DNA of 64,000 nt from Rhabdobacter roseus (GTDB taxonomy: Bacteria > Bacteroidota > Bacteroidia > Cytophagales > Spirosomataceae): positions 186,001-250,000 of the forward strand of contig NZ_JACHGF010000008.1 in assembly GCF_014202275.1 (NCBI RefSeq), given 5' to 3'. A program made the position numbers and the translations under genes. Positions 42,955 to 49,923 of the stretch are shown here, piece after piece. The notes beneath the pieces were generated by a model. That model searched no databases and was not told where the DNA came from. It worked only from the letters and a program-made list of their open reading frames with translations. Position 1 is the first letter of the stretch, and every line of letters begins with the position of its first letter.

Positions 42955-43401
42955 TTATAGCTTGTAGTAAAAATGCACGACCTGTTCTTCATCTGTCGGT
43001 TGGGTGGAGCGGTAAAAGTCAATAGCGTAATCGTCCACTTTATCCGCCTGAACAAAAACTTCTTCAAATCCTTTTTGTCTACAAAGCTCCCTGATAAACG
43101 CTATCAATTTTCGTCCAACGCCCATTCTTTGGTATTCATTTAATACAGCAAGGTCGTAAATATAGGCGAGTGGCTTTTCTGAGTAGTATTGATCGAGCAC
43201 ATACACGGTGAGCCCTGCAATAACTTTTTGTTCGCACTTTGCCGTAACCGCCATGAAGTTTTCTTTATTCAATAGGGTTTCTAAGTGTACCTGACTTGGC
43301 CGCGTGAAATGGATCATTTCAAACACACGCTCAAAAACTGAAATGAGTTCATCCAGTTCTTGCCGGTTTTTGGGTTGCAATAGTTGTATTTCTATTTCCA
43401 A
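42955..43401 (-). CDS. AAC(3)-I-type aminoglycoside 3-N-acetyltransferase (GNAT)
   Basis: A 148-residue GNAT-fold enzyme. AYIYDLAVLNEYQRMGVGRKLIAFIRELCRQKGFEEVFVQADKVDDYAIDFYRS...EEQVVHFYYKL follows, block by block, the AAC(3)-I pattern YIYDLAV...RRxGI...VQAD..DD.A..Y...EE..HF, so this is an AAC(3)-I relative and not merely a generic GNAT. Such enzymes acetylate the 3-amino group of the deoxystreptamine ring of gentamicin-type antibiotics with acetyl-CoA; spectrum cannot be predicted. It starts 17 bp after the stop of the Arr gene and is probably co-transcribed with it. AT-rich and poor in GTAC motifs, which fits acquisition. Confidence 0.85.
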   Translation of the reverse strand: MEIEIQLLQPKNRQELDELISVFERVFEMIHFTRPSQVHLETLLNKENFMAVTAKCEQKVIAGLTVYVLDQYYSEKPLAYIYDLAVLNEYQRMGVGRKLIAFIRELCRQKGFEEVFVQADKVDDYAIDFYRSTQPTDEEQVVHFYYKL

Positions 43402-43418
43402 AGCAGTGAACTGTTTGT

Positions 43419-43868
43419 TTACTCGTCATTCAACGAATTAATGCCCTGTTCTTTGAGCCGTTCAAGGTGCTCTTTCATCATGTTCACATGCTCGATTGGA
43501 TGTCCTTGCCAGCTCGTTACTTCGCCAACCACTCTGAACGGGTGGGTCGAACGATACGATTTTGTTGGGTTGCCGGGGAATTTTTTATCCGTTAGGTCAG
43601 GATCATCTTCGATAGCTCCCGTGGGTTCAACTAAATAAATTCTTTCTCGTCCGTCCCCAAATGCCAATTCCGCCCCCCAGATAGCCGCGTCCAGGGTGGC
43701 CGTTAGGAAAATGTATTTTGCATGCTTCTTTTGTCCGTAGTTTGAGTTGTATCCCACTTCAATCAGGTCGCCTACTTGTAAGTCCGCCCTGGTTCCGTGA
43801 AAATAGGTTTGAGCAAAGGGTGTGGAGCCTTGTCCGCTTGGTTTCTGTTCGTTTTTGCCGGGTTCCAT
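43419..43868 (-). CDS. arr: Rifampin ADP-ribosyltransferase (Arr)
   Basis: A 149-residue enzyme matching Arr along its length: TYFHGTRADLQVGDLIEVGYNSNYG, AKYIFLTATLDAAIWGAELA, YLVEPTGAIEDDPDLTDKKFPGNPTKSYRSTHPFRVVGEVTSWQGHP. The His near the start, the Tyr of NSNYG and the late Asp/Glu cluster are the residues used to bind NAD+. Arr transfers ADP-ribose from NAD+ to rifamycins and inactivates them. First gene of a pair with the AAC(3)-I-type gene downstream. Length is normal (about 140-150), so the gene looks intact; composition differs from the GC-rich flanks. Confidence 0.93.
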   Translation of the reverse strand: MEPGKNEQKPSGQGSTPFAQTYFHGTRADLQVGDLIEVGYNSNYGQKKHAKYIFLTATLDAAIWGAELAFGDGRERIYLVEPTGAIEDDPDLTDKKFPGNPTKSYRSTHPFRVVGEVTSWQGHPIEHVNMMKEHLERLKEQGINSLNDE

Positions 43869-44153
43869 TGTTAAAGTCCAGGTTTTATGATTGCTCTATC
43901 TTTATTGAATGGTTTTTACTGCTTTATTTGTATTTTTTCTCTCTCTCTTTTATTTATATACAATCCCTAAGCTTCCCTTGGCTAAGGGCTCGGTAATTAT
44001 ACTTCCAATACTGTAGTTTCCAAGTTGGAGTACTCAGGCTTCATGTATCTCCCGGTTCTGTAAGTAGATTAAGGGTATAAGAGGTTAAGGGGTACTTTCA
44101 TCGCACCGACAAAGGCAATAGGCCCGCCCTAAGAACAACCATCTGACACCCCG
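43869..44153. other. 285-bp spacer upstream of arr
   Basis: AT-rich at the left, with a CTCTCTCTC run near 43930 and a short hairpin CCCTT/AAGGG near 43975. It should hold the arr promoter. One GGGGTACTTTC near 44090 marks the return of the GTAC motif and GC-rich DNA. Confidence 0.4.
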
Positions 44154-45161
44154 TCAAGGTACATACGGCTTCCCGACCACCAGCTTATCGCCCGACAGGT
44201 CTGCTTCGAACAGGTGCGGGATGCGGCGGTAGCGGCCGTTGATGCTTTTGTGGCTATGGATGGACATCAGCAGCTTGCCCTCCAGGGTGCGGAACAACAT
44301 GCCGTGCCCAAAGTTAAGCGGTGTAATGGGGTCTTTCTCCTGTATCCAGGGGCCGTCAAGCGTACCGCTTTCCGAGTAGGCTACGCCCTGCACGTATACA
44401 TCGTAGATCCAACTGGTCCAGATCATACCCAGCCGCCCCGTGTAGGTCTTGAAGAGGTAGGCCCCGTCCGTTACCTTGTTGGGACGATCCTGGCCGTTTT
44501 CGTCTTTTTCCCGGCTTCAGGGTGAGTCGCTGGCCCGGAACAAGAGCTTGGCGGTACCCACCGTGCCGCTCAGATCCGGTTTTAGCTCCATTTTTTCGAT
44601 GGTACCGTTCAGGTTCTGGAGCCATTCGTAGCAATAAACCAGGTAGGGTTTGCCGTCGGTATCTACCCAGAGCGTGCCATCCAGTGTAGGCATGTGGGCG
44701 GGCAGGTAGGTAGGGGCCTGCATGGGTACGTAAGGGCCATCCGGCTGGTCACTCACCAATACGTGGCAAGCCCGGCGCTCGATCACGTTGCCCTGGACGG
44801 TATCAATCTTGACGGCCCGGTTGGTAAAGGTCGCAAAATAGTAGTACTTGCCCTGGTAGGGATGAATTTCGGCCGCCCAAATCATCGGTTGGGGCCCCAT
44901 CCAGGAATTAGGGTCAGTTTGGGCTACGGCGTAGGGGCCATCCCAGTGCTTGAGGTCTTTGCTTTTCCACAGCAGGCCGCCCGTACCGGTCAGGTAGTAC
45001 CGGTTGGTTTTTGCGTCGGCCAGGATAAACGGATCGCTCAGCACAAGGGAGTCCAGCGGAACGCCATACCGGACCACAGGTACCCGGCTTGGCTGGGCCA
45101 GAAGTGCCCACGAAAAAGACAAATAGACAAGCAGCGTTAACCCAAAGCGTCTCATGTTCAT
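44154..45161 (-). pseudogene. GH43-family glycoside hydrolase interrupted by one in-frame TGA
   Basis: Reading from ATG 45161, a signal peptide (LSFSWALLAQ) is followed by a GH43 beta-propeller: SDPFILADAKTNRYYLTGTGGLLWKSKDLKHWDGPY, MIWAAEIHPYQGKYYYFATFTNRA, and PTLDGTLWVDTDGKPYLVYCYEW. The frame meets TGA at 44517-44519 after RASDSP, then continues without any shift through SREKDENGQ, PNKVTDGAYLFKTYTGRLGMIWTSWIYD to a normal end LVVGKPYVP. Relatives have Trp (TGG) where TGA stands, so a single G-to-A nonsense change is the simplest reason; sequencing error is possible. Without readthrough the product lacks the last third of the propeller. GH43 enzymes are arabinosidases or xylosidases. It is a lone gene next to PpnP. 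Confidence 0.88.
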
Positions 45162-45443
45162 ATCTAGATAGGATTTGTACAAAGGAAAGTGCTTGAGGTA
45201 CTTATTCTAATGTACAGGGGTACCTACCGACCCGCTTTCGCTTTTCCTTTGTCGGACAGGGTGCCAAACTGGCGCGTGAGGGTTCGGGCCTTTGTTGGTG
45301 TTCTCACCAACAAATCGCAGGCCGTTCTCACCAACCTCTTTGCGTCTTTGCAGACCTTTCTCACCAACAAATTGCAAACCGTTCCTCCCAACCATTTGGG
45401 ATTTGGTGGTGTTCTCACCACCAGAGAACACCACCAAAGGTAC
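45162..45443. repeat. Stacked CACCAACAAA-type hairpins
   Basis: TTTGTTGGTG (45291-45300) pairs with CACCAACAAA (45305-45314) across TTCT; further CTCACCAAC units follow at about 45326 and 45360; then 45402-45416 pairs perfectly with 45424-45438 (15 bp, inner loop ACCACCA). The units look like degenerate copies of one ~25-bp element. The inner stem of the hairpin at 40944 is the same. Lies between PpnP and the GH43 pseudogene. Confidence 0.8.
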
Positions 45444-45725
45444 TTAGCGGTACTGGCACAGGTACGCTACGGGAGCCGTGGCTTTTACCTGGAAAGAAGC
45501 CCCGGCGGGTACTTCAAACGCCTCTCCGGGTCCGTACGTTTGCCAGGCTTCCGCCTCCGGCAAAAGTACCTCCAGCTGGCCTTCCACGAGGGTCATGGTT
45601 TCGTGCTGCGAAGTACCAAACTCAAATTCGCCCTCGTTGATCACGCCAACCGACGACTTCCCCGCCGCCGTGGTGTAGCCTAGCGACATCACCGAGCCTC
45701 CGAAGTATTCATTTACTGCGATCAT
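45444..45725 (-). CDS. ppnP: Pyrimidine/purine nucleoside phosphorylase PpnP
   Basis: A 93-residue cupin. MIAVNEYFGGSVMSLGYTTAAGKSSVGVINEGEFEFGTSQHETMTLVEGQLEVLLPEAEAWQTYGPGEAFEVPAGASFQVKA is the PpnP (DUF1255) sequence pattern at its full normal length of about 94. PpnP phosphorolyses several nucleosides to ribose-1-phosphate and base, and works in nucleoside salvage. Stands alone; its 3' side holds the stacked hairpins. Confidence 0.92.
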   Translation of the reverse strand: MIAVNEYFGGSVMSLGYTTAAGKSSVGVINEGEFEFGTSQHETMTLVEGQLEVLLPEAEAWQTYGPGEAFEVPAGASFQVKATAPVAYLCQYR

Positions 45726-45797
45726 GTTTTGCTACTGAATAGAAAATGAATTTTTGAAGGCCCGAAGTACGTACTTTTTTGGTTAAAGGAACAGTAC

Positions 45798-46238
45798 CTA
45801 CCCGCCAAAAATCATAAGTACCTCCCACAGGGTACTTACCGCCAGCACCGCGCACAGAAAGCCCAGAAAGACCCACCGCAGGCCCAACGAGGGCGTTTGG
45901 TGCCAGGTACTTTTAGCGGGGTTTTCGGGTAGGTACCTGAGGGGTACTTGCTGGCCTACCCAAAAGGTACGGTACGTAAAATCCTTGGGCGTGAGCTGGT
46001 ACGTACGGCCCTGCACCTGGTACGTAATGGTGGGCGTAAGTACCTGAGCCCCGTAGGGGCTTTGCCACGTTTTGAGGCCACTCACCCGGCCCGTTACGGG
46101 GCGGCCCCGCCGCCGGAGCGCCCGGTGAAAAACAAGGATGCGAATGCCCTGGTAGAGCAGGTACCCTCCCAGCGCCGTCATGCCTACGGAAACGACGCCC
46201 ATCACGATCTTGAAAATCAACTCTTCCTGGGTTTGCAT
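45798..46238 (-). CDS. DUF3592-domain membrane protein
   Basis: A 146-residue protein with two membrane helices (about 8-30 and 120-142) and a beta-rich soluble middle (RRRGRPVTGRVSGLKTWQSPYGAQVLTPTITYQVQGRTYQLTPKDFTYRTFWVGQQVPLRYLPENP), the layout of DUF3592. ATG 46238 places the first helix at the N-terminus; a frame 20 codons longer is not favoured. Function of the family is unknown. The gene and its flanks are dense in GTAC motifs, in contrast to the module that starts at about 46381. Confidence 0.75.
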   Translation of the reverse strand: MQTQEELIFKIVMGVVSVGMTALGGYLLYQGIRILVFHRALRRRGRPVTGRVSGLKTWQSPYGAQVLTPTITYQVQGRTYQLTPKDFTYRTFWVGQQVPLRYLPENPAKSTWHQTPSLGLRWVFLGFLCAVLAVSTLWEVLMIFGG

Positions 46239-46742
46239 GCCTGAAACACGTTTGCTACTTTGACCACTGCAAAGTTGGCCCAAGTACCCGCCCCACACAA
46301 TCGCGGAACGCCTGTATTCTGGCTACGGGAATACCTGTATTTGGGGCATGGGAGGACTTCTACAGGTTGGATACCTCCTCTCTACAGCTCTTCCCAATCT
46401 ATGATCGGCGACGGGCTTTTTTGCGTTTTAAACGCAAATCAGACTCAACCGCCGATTAAAAATCGGGGTTAGCTAGGTATGATGGGCTACTAACCGTACG
46501 GGGCTTAATATGAGTTTGATCCTGTATTTACTTTGAATGTCTTTTATACCATGCCTGTACTAACCCTCTTACAGCCTGTAAATCGTCAGGCGGGGCTTTC
46601 ATGAATTATATTCTAAAGCAATTTGCGATACCTATGCAACCAATGCTAAGGAGAGCTGTCTTAGGATTGTAGCGCTACTTTAAAACATGAAGTGCAGGAT
46701 CAGTACTTCATTGGAGAACTAACATTTTAACTGAAGTCTAGC
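46239..46742. other. 504-bp spacer with structured repeat A
   Basis: The structured repeat 46381-46476 lies within. From there on the DNA is AT-rich and the GTAC motif becomes rare. The rest, 46480-46742, has no accepted reading frame and should hold the promoter for the lipoprotein gene. Confidence 0.5.
46381..46476. repeat. Three-hairpin direct repeat, copy A
   Basis: 96 bp nearly 90% identical by eye to 49744-49841. Three potential stems: an outer AGCTC...GGGCT stem around CTATGATCGG, TTTGCGTTT/AAACGCAAA (one-base loop), and CCGATT/AATCGG. In the two copies the stems are kept by paired changes in the loop-side bases. Both copies lie in the same direction and bracket a 3.3-kb AT-richer block. 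Confidence 0.85.
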
Positions 46743-47684
46743 ATGAAGTCGAGAGTAATAATTGTGTGTATGGCAACCCTTCTTGGGGCTTGTAATAGGG
46801 TGAAAGATTCAAACCCGCAAGCAGCCAATGTTCCGGCAGAAGTGGTCCAGCTGGTAAAACAAAATTATACGAATCCGTCAAATATGGTCTTTACTGAAAT
46901 CGTGGCCGACAAAATTTGGGGGGTGGATCTTCAAACAACCGAAAAAAAAGTCAATGCGGCGGTCAATAAGAATACTATTATATCCTCGTATCGTTTGGCG
47001 GCGGATCTGCCACCAGACAGTCTGGTCAATCTGCTAAATCCTTCAGTCATTAAAGGTGGTAGCTTTTCCAATTACCGTGAAGAAGAATACTCCTGGTATA
47101 GGGAAGGTAACTACGGACAAAGATTAGTGGCTGATTACAACTGGCAAGGTAAAACGCATCGCTTTCAGTGGGGTATTACGATGTTGTCAGGTCAAGCGAC
47201 CTATACGCTAGAAATGCTGTCGGCAAAGTCGAGGGTTACATCCCTTGCGGAGGAAGATATGCCGAACCCGATCCGGAATTATCTTTCTCAGAAAGGTCTT
47301 GGTTTTAGTACCGGTACGATCTTTAAGAACGACCAGGATGAGAATATGTATCAGGTAATGGTGTCCCAGAATAATACCTTTTTTACGCTGCTATTCAATA
47401 ATCAGCATACGCTTATTGGTGGTTCAGAGCAGCCGACCCTGCTCAATGGCGTACAGGCCCTGCCGGAGAGCATCAGGCACTACCTGGCTAATACGCCCGA
47501 ATACAAAGATTTTGTCTTTGAAGGGCAATTTGCCCGCAATTATAAAAGGACCTATGACGGGGTGACCAGCTACGACCTCTGCATTCAGAAAAATACGGGA
47601 ACCATGTACGGTACGCAGGTCTGGTTTATTACCTTGGATCAAGCGGGAAATGTACTAGTGAGAAGTTACATGGGGTTCTACTAA
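46743..47684 (+). CDS. Lipoprotein with PepSY-like repeats, unrecognised
   Basis: A 313-residue lipoprotein, lipobox LLGAC (Cys16). The start AEVVQLVKQNYTNPSNMVFTEIVADKIWGVDLQTTEKKVNAAVNKNTIISSYRLA has the helix-then-sheet pattern of BLIP/PepSY-like domains (DUF2874), and similar units recur at about 170-240 and 235-313. PepSY-like proteins are thought to bind peptides or restrain proteases; nothing specific can be stated. It lies 64 bp before the sigma factor gene and is likely part of the same module, perhaps as its target or sensor. Confidence 0.6.
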   Translation: MKSRVIIVCMATLLGACNRVKDSNPQAANVPAEVVQLVKQNYTNPSNMVFTEIVADKIWGVDLQTTEKKVNAAVNKNTIISSYRLAADLPPDSLVNLLNPSVIKGGSFSNYREEEYSWYREGNYGQRLVADYNWQGKTHRFQWGITMLSGQATYTLEMLSAKSRVTSLAEEDMPNPIRNYLSQKGLGFSTGTIFKNDQDENMYQVMVSQNNTFFTLLFNNQHTLIGGSEQPTLLNGVQALPESIRHYLANTPEYKDFVFEGQFARNYKRTYDGVTSYDLCIQKNTGTMYGTQVWFITLDQAGNVLVRSYMGFY

Positions 47685-47748
47685 TAGATTGTCACCCTTT
47701 TAAGCAAACCAGAATTCTGCTCCTAGGTAATTACCCGAAACGTACCTA

Positions 47749-48345
47749 ATGATTTTTTTTCAAAAGCAAAAGTTCACTTCGCTGACGGAGCTCGTCGAGG
47801 CCTGTCAGCGAAGTGAGCCCAAAGCCCAGAGTGCTTTTTATGACCGGTACAAACGCAAATTAAGAGGCGTATGCCTCCGATATGCCCGTACGGAGTCGGA
47901 AGCTGACGATATTTTTCAGGAGGCCTTTATCAAAATTTTTCAGCATATCAATCAGCTGAAATCGCCTGATTCGGCTGATTACTGGGTCAAATCTACCGTG
48001 ATACGCACGGCGATCAACTACTACCGCTCAACCACCAAAAGGGATTTGCTACAAACACCCATTGATGAGATCGAGCCGGTGCAGCCTTCCGAGGAAACCC
48101 TTGAAGTACTGGAGCAGATTGAGATGGGAGAATTGCTGGCGATAATCAGTGAACTACCAGACGGCTATAGAACCGTAGTGAATCTGTACTTCATTGACGG
48201 CTACACGCATGCACAAATCGCTTCCATGCTTGGTATCGTGGAAGGGACCTCTAAATCACAATTGATGAGGGGCAGGGCCTTGTTGATTAAAAAATTACAG
48301 GAAAAAGGAATTGGGCAATATGGATTCATCTCAAAAGAAGATTGA
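47749..48345 (+). CDS. ECF-type RNA polymerase sigma factor
   Basis: A 198-residue sigma-70 protein with regions 2 and 4 only. Region 2 is at about 25-95 (AQSAFYDRYKRKLRGVCLRYARTESEADDIFQEAFIKIFQHINQL), region 4 at about 130-185 (LLAIISELPDGYRTVVNLYFIDGYTHAQIASMLGIVEGTSKSQLMRGRALLIKKL). It directs polymerase to a small regulon in answer to an envelope signal. Its stop overlaps the next gene by 26 bp, which codes for a membrane protein with an anti-sigma-like start, so the pair is translationally coupled. AT-richer than the flanks. Confidence 0.92.
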   Translation: MIFFQKQKFTSLTELVEACQRSEPKAQSAFYDRYKRKLRGVCLRYARTESEADDIFQEAFIKIFQHINQLKSPDSADYWVKSTVIRTAINYYRSTTKRDLLQTPIDEIEPVQPSEETLEVLEQIEMGELLAIISELPDGYRTVVNLYFIDGYTHAQIASMLGIVEGTSKSQLMRGRALLIKKLQEKGIGQYGFISKED

Positions 48346-49633
48346 TCAGGCGTTTCAGGAAAAGCTTAGGAAGCGATTTGACGACTTGGAAGCACCCGTA
48401 GAAGAGGAGCTTTCCAAAAAGATATTAGCGGCTGTCAATACGACCCACTACGCTGTACGTTGGGGTACTCTTGTGGTGGTTATATTGGTGCTCAGTGGGC
48501 TAACGGTAGGTTATTTTCTTCAAGGATCACAGTCTTCGGAGCCAGTGGCGGCCAAGACCCGCGTTTCCGAAAAAAACAACCCTAGCAGACCCGCCAACGA
48601 CGCAGGTACACGGCCTGTTGTAGCGCCTGAGCAAGGTAGTTTGCCGCCCATACTAAGCCATTCCGAGGCTCAAAAAGAGTTGATAAATCCCCACCAAAAA
48701 GCAGAAGTTAGAAAGGAGAGAATAAACCATCTTCGGTCCGCAAAAGCCAATGAGAAGTCTGTCTATCATCTTGATTCTTCTGCTAAAATTCAGCTAGTAG
48801 AAAATCGTCCGGATAGTAATGCCCAATACCGGATAGAAGCAGCATCCCGGGTGGAGAGTAGTGTTGAGTCTGGCTTGGCTACTGATAGCTCTGCCGTTGG
48901 AATAAGTACTCATAAAAAGGAGCTTAGTCTTTTATCTAGCAGAAAGCTCCACTTCCTTCAATACACACTCCCGGATATTCAGGTACCTACCTCAGCCTCA
49001 GCGCCAACTCAGGAAGAACAGCTACGGCCGCACCGGCCCAAGTTCAACCCGGTTTTCAGTATCGCCAGCCTGGAGAGCTTCCAGTTGATCAACCTCCATT
49101 CCACGTTCGAAATGCCGTTTCAAAACGTCCAGTTTGCTCCTGCTTTTAGTTCCAAGTCGATGGGCTACAAAGTCAGTGCCGGCTTGGAAAAAGGCCATCT
49201 CCGGCTATTGCTCAACTACGGCTACCTGCGCAATTGGAACTACTATGAAATCGGATCGGGTCGGATTGAAGTAAATTATACCCCTGAAAATCAGTACAGT
49301 TTTCGGCGTGTTGGCCTTCCGCATGTCATTGATGAGCGCCTGCATTTACTGGGGGGAGGCGTCAGAACCCTACTACCTATGAGTCATACCCCCCTACGAA
49401 AATTAGAGACAAGAGTCGGCATTGAATTTACCAGCGTTTTGCCCACTCGCTTAGCGATGATATGGGTCAATATCAGCTCCACAAAAAATGTCAACCTGGG
49501 AAAAAATCTGGACTTGGCCGTTGGGCCTTTTGCCGAATATAGCCTTACCCAACGAAGCTTGGTAGGAGGACATTGGCAGTCGCGCCCTTATCGCTTGGGT
49601 ATTGCCGTAGAGTTGCGAAAGCGGGAAGAATAG
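48320..49633 (+). CDS. Sigma-linked membrane protein: anti-sigma-like start with C-terminal beta-rich domain
   Basis: A 437-residue protein starting at ATG 48320 (a TTG at 48311 is an alternative), overlapping the sigma gene. Residues 1-45 are charged and helical, as in the cytoplasmic part of anti-sigma factors; one membrane helix follows at about 48-68 (WGTLVVVILVLSGLTVGYFLQ). A long Ser/Lys/Glu-rich linker spans about 70-250. The end, about 255-437, is strand-rich with alternating aromatic residues (FQNVQFAPAFSSKSMGYKVSAGLEKGHLRLLLNYGYLRNWNYYEIG), like a small outer-membrane barrel of the PorT/OmpA-like kind. An inner-membrane-anchored protein whose far end resembles a barrel is unusual. 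It probably sequesters the sigma factor; sensing mechanism unknown. Confidence 0.65.
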   Translation: MDSSQKKIDQAFQEKLRKRFDDLEAPVEEELSKKILAAVNTTHYAVRWGTLVVVILVLSGLTVGYFLQGSQSSEPVAAKTRVSEKNNPSRPANDAGTRPVVAPEQGSLPPILSHSEAQKELINPHQKAEVRKERINHLRSAKANEKSVYHLDSSAKIQLVENRPDSNAQYRIEAASRVESSVESGLATDSSAVGISTHKKELSLLSSRKLHFLQYTLPDIQVPTSASAPTQEEQLRPHRPKFNPVFSIASLESFQLINLHSTFEMPFQNVQFAPAFSSKSMGYKVSAGLEKGHLRLLLNYGYLRNWNYYEIGSGRIEVNYTPENQYSFRRVGLPHVIDERLHLLGGGVRTLLPMSHTPLRKLETRVGIEFTSVLPTRLAMIWVNISSTKNVNLGKNLDLAVGPFAEYSLTQRSLVGGHWQSRPYRLGIAVELRKREE

Positions 49634-49743
49634 GGGGGCAAATCAGGATGAGCTGATTTAGCCCGCTAATTCTATTTACACCAGCGAGCGCCAGGCCTGC
49701 ACGAAGTAGTGCGTACGCTTTTGATCTTCTCGTCCTGCGTAAA

Positions 49744-49841
49744 TCTACAGCTCGTCCCGATCTATGATCGGCGACGGGCTCTTTTTGCGTTTCAAACGCA
49801 AGTCAGAAACAACCGCCGATTTGAAAATCGGGGTTAGCTAG
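49744..49841. repeat. Three-hairpin direct repeat, copy B
   Basis: 98 bp, second copy of 46381-46476. The stems CCGATC/GATCGG, TTGCGTTT/AAACGCAA and CCGATTT/AAATCGG are perfect here, the first one being damaged in copy A. Lies downstream of the sigma-linked gene and could also act as its terminator. Confidence 0.85.
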
Positions 49842-49880
49842 CTTAGCTAGCAAATTGGGAGTGAGCGGATATTTTTCGGC

Positions 49881-49922
49881 CAATTTTGAAATTACATAAA
49901 CTCAATTTTGAAATTACATAAA
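49881..49922. repeat. 20-bp exact direct repeat, two copies
   Basis: CAATTTTGAAATTACATAAA at 49881-49900 and 49903-49922, two bases apart, ending next to the stop codon of the LolC/E gene at 49924. AT-rich; possibly the edge of the acquired block. Confidence 0.9.
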
Positions 49923-49923
49923 T

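Larger units (their letters stand above)
49634..49923. other. 290-bp spacer with structured repeat B and a 20-bp direct repeat
   Basis: Between convergent genes. Contains copy B of the structured repeat (49744-49841), a GCTAGC pair just after it, and CAATTTTGAAATTACATAAA at 49881-49900 and 49903-49922 touching the stop of the LolC/E gene. The AT-richer block ends here. Confidence 0.6.

Noticed and set aside
42955-43868. arr and aac as two separate integron cassettes
   Set aside because: Only 17 bp lie between them, too short for an attC site; they are better read as one operon.
44356-44634. Frameshift explanation for the broken GH43 gene
   Set aside because: The downstream part continues in the same frame after the TGA, so a single nonsense change is enough; the alternative frame reads no GH43 sequence.
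45291-45438. CRISPR array in the CACCAACAAA repeat region
   Set aside because: Units are degenerate, unevenly spaced and self-complementary, with no unique spacers of constant length and no cas genes.
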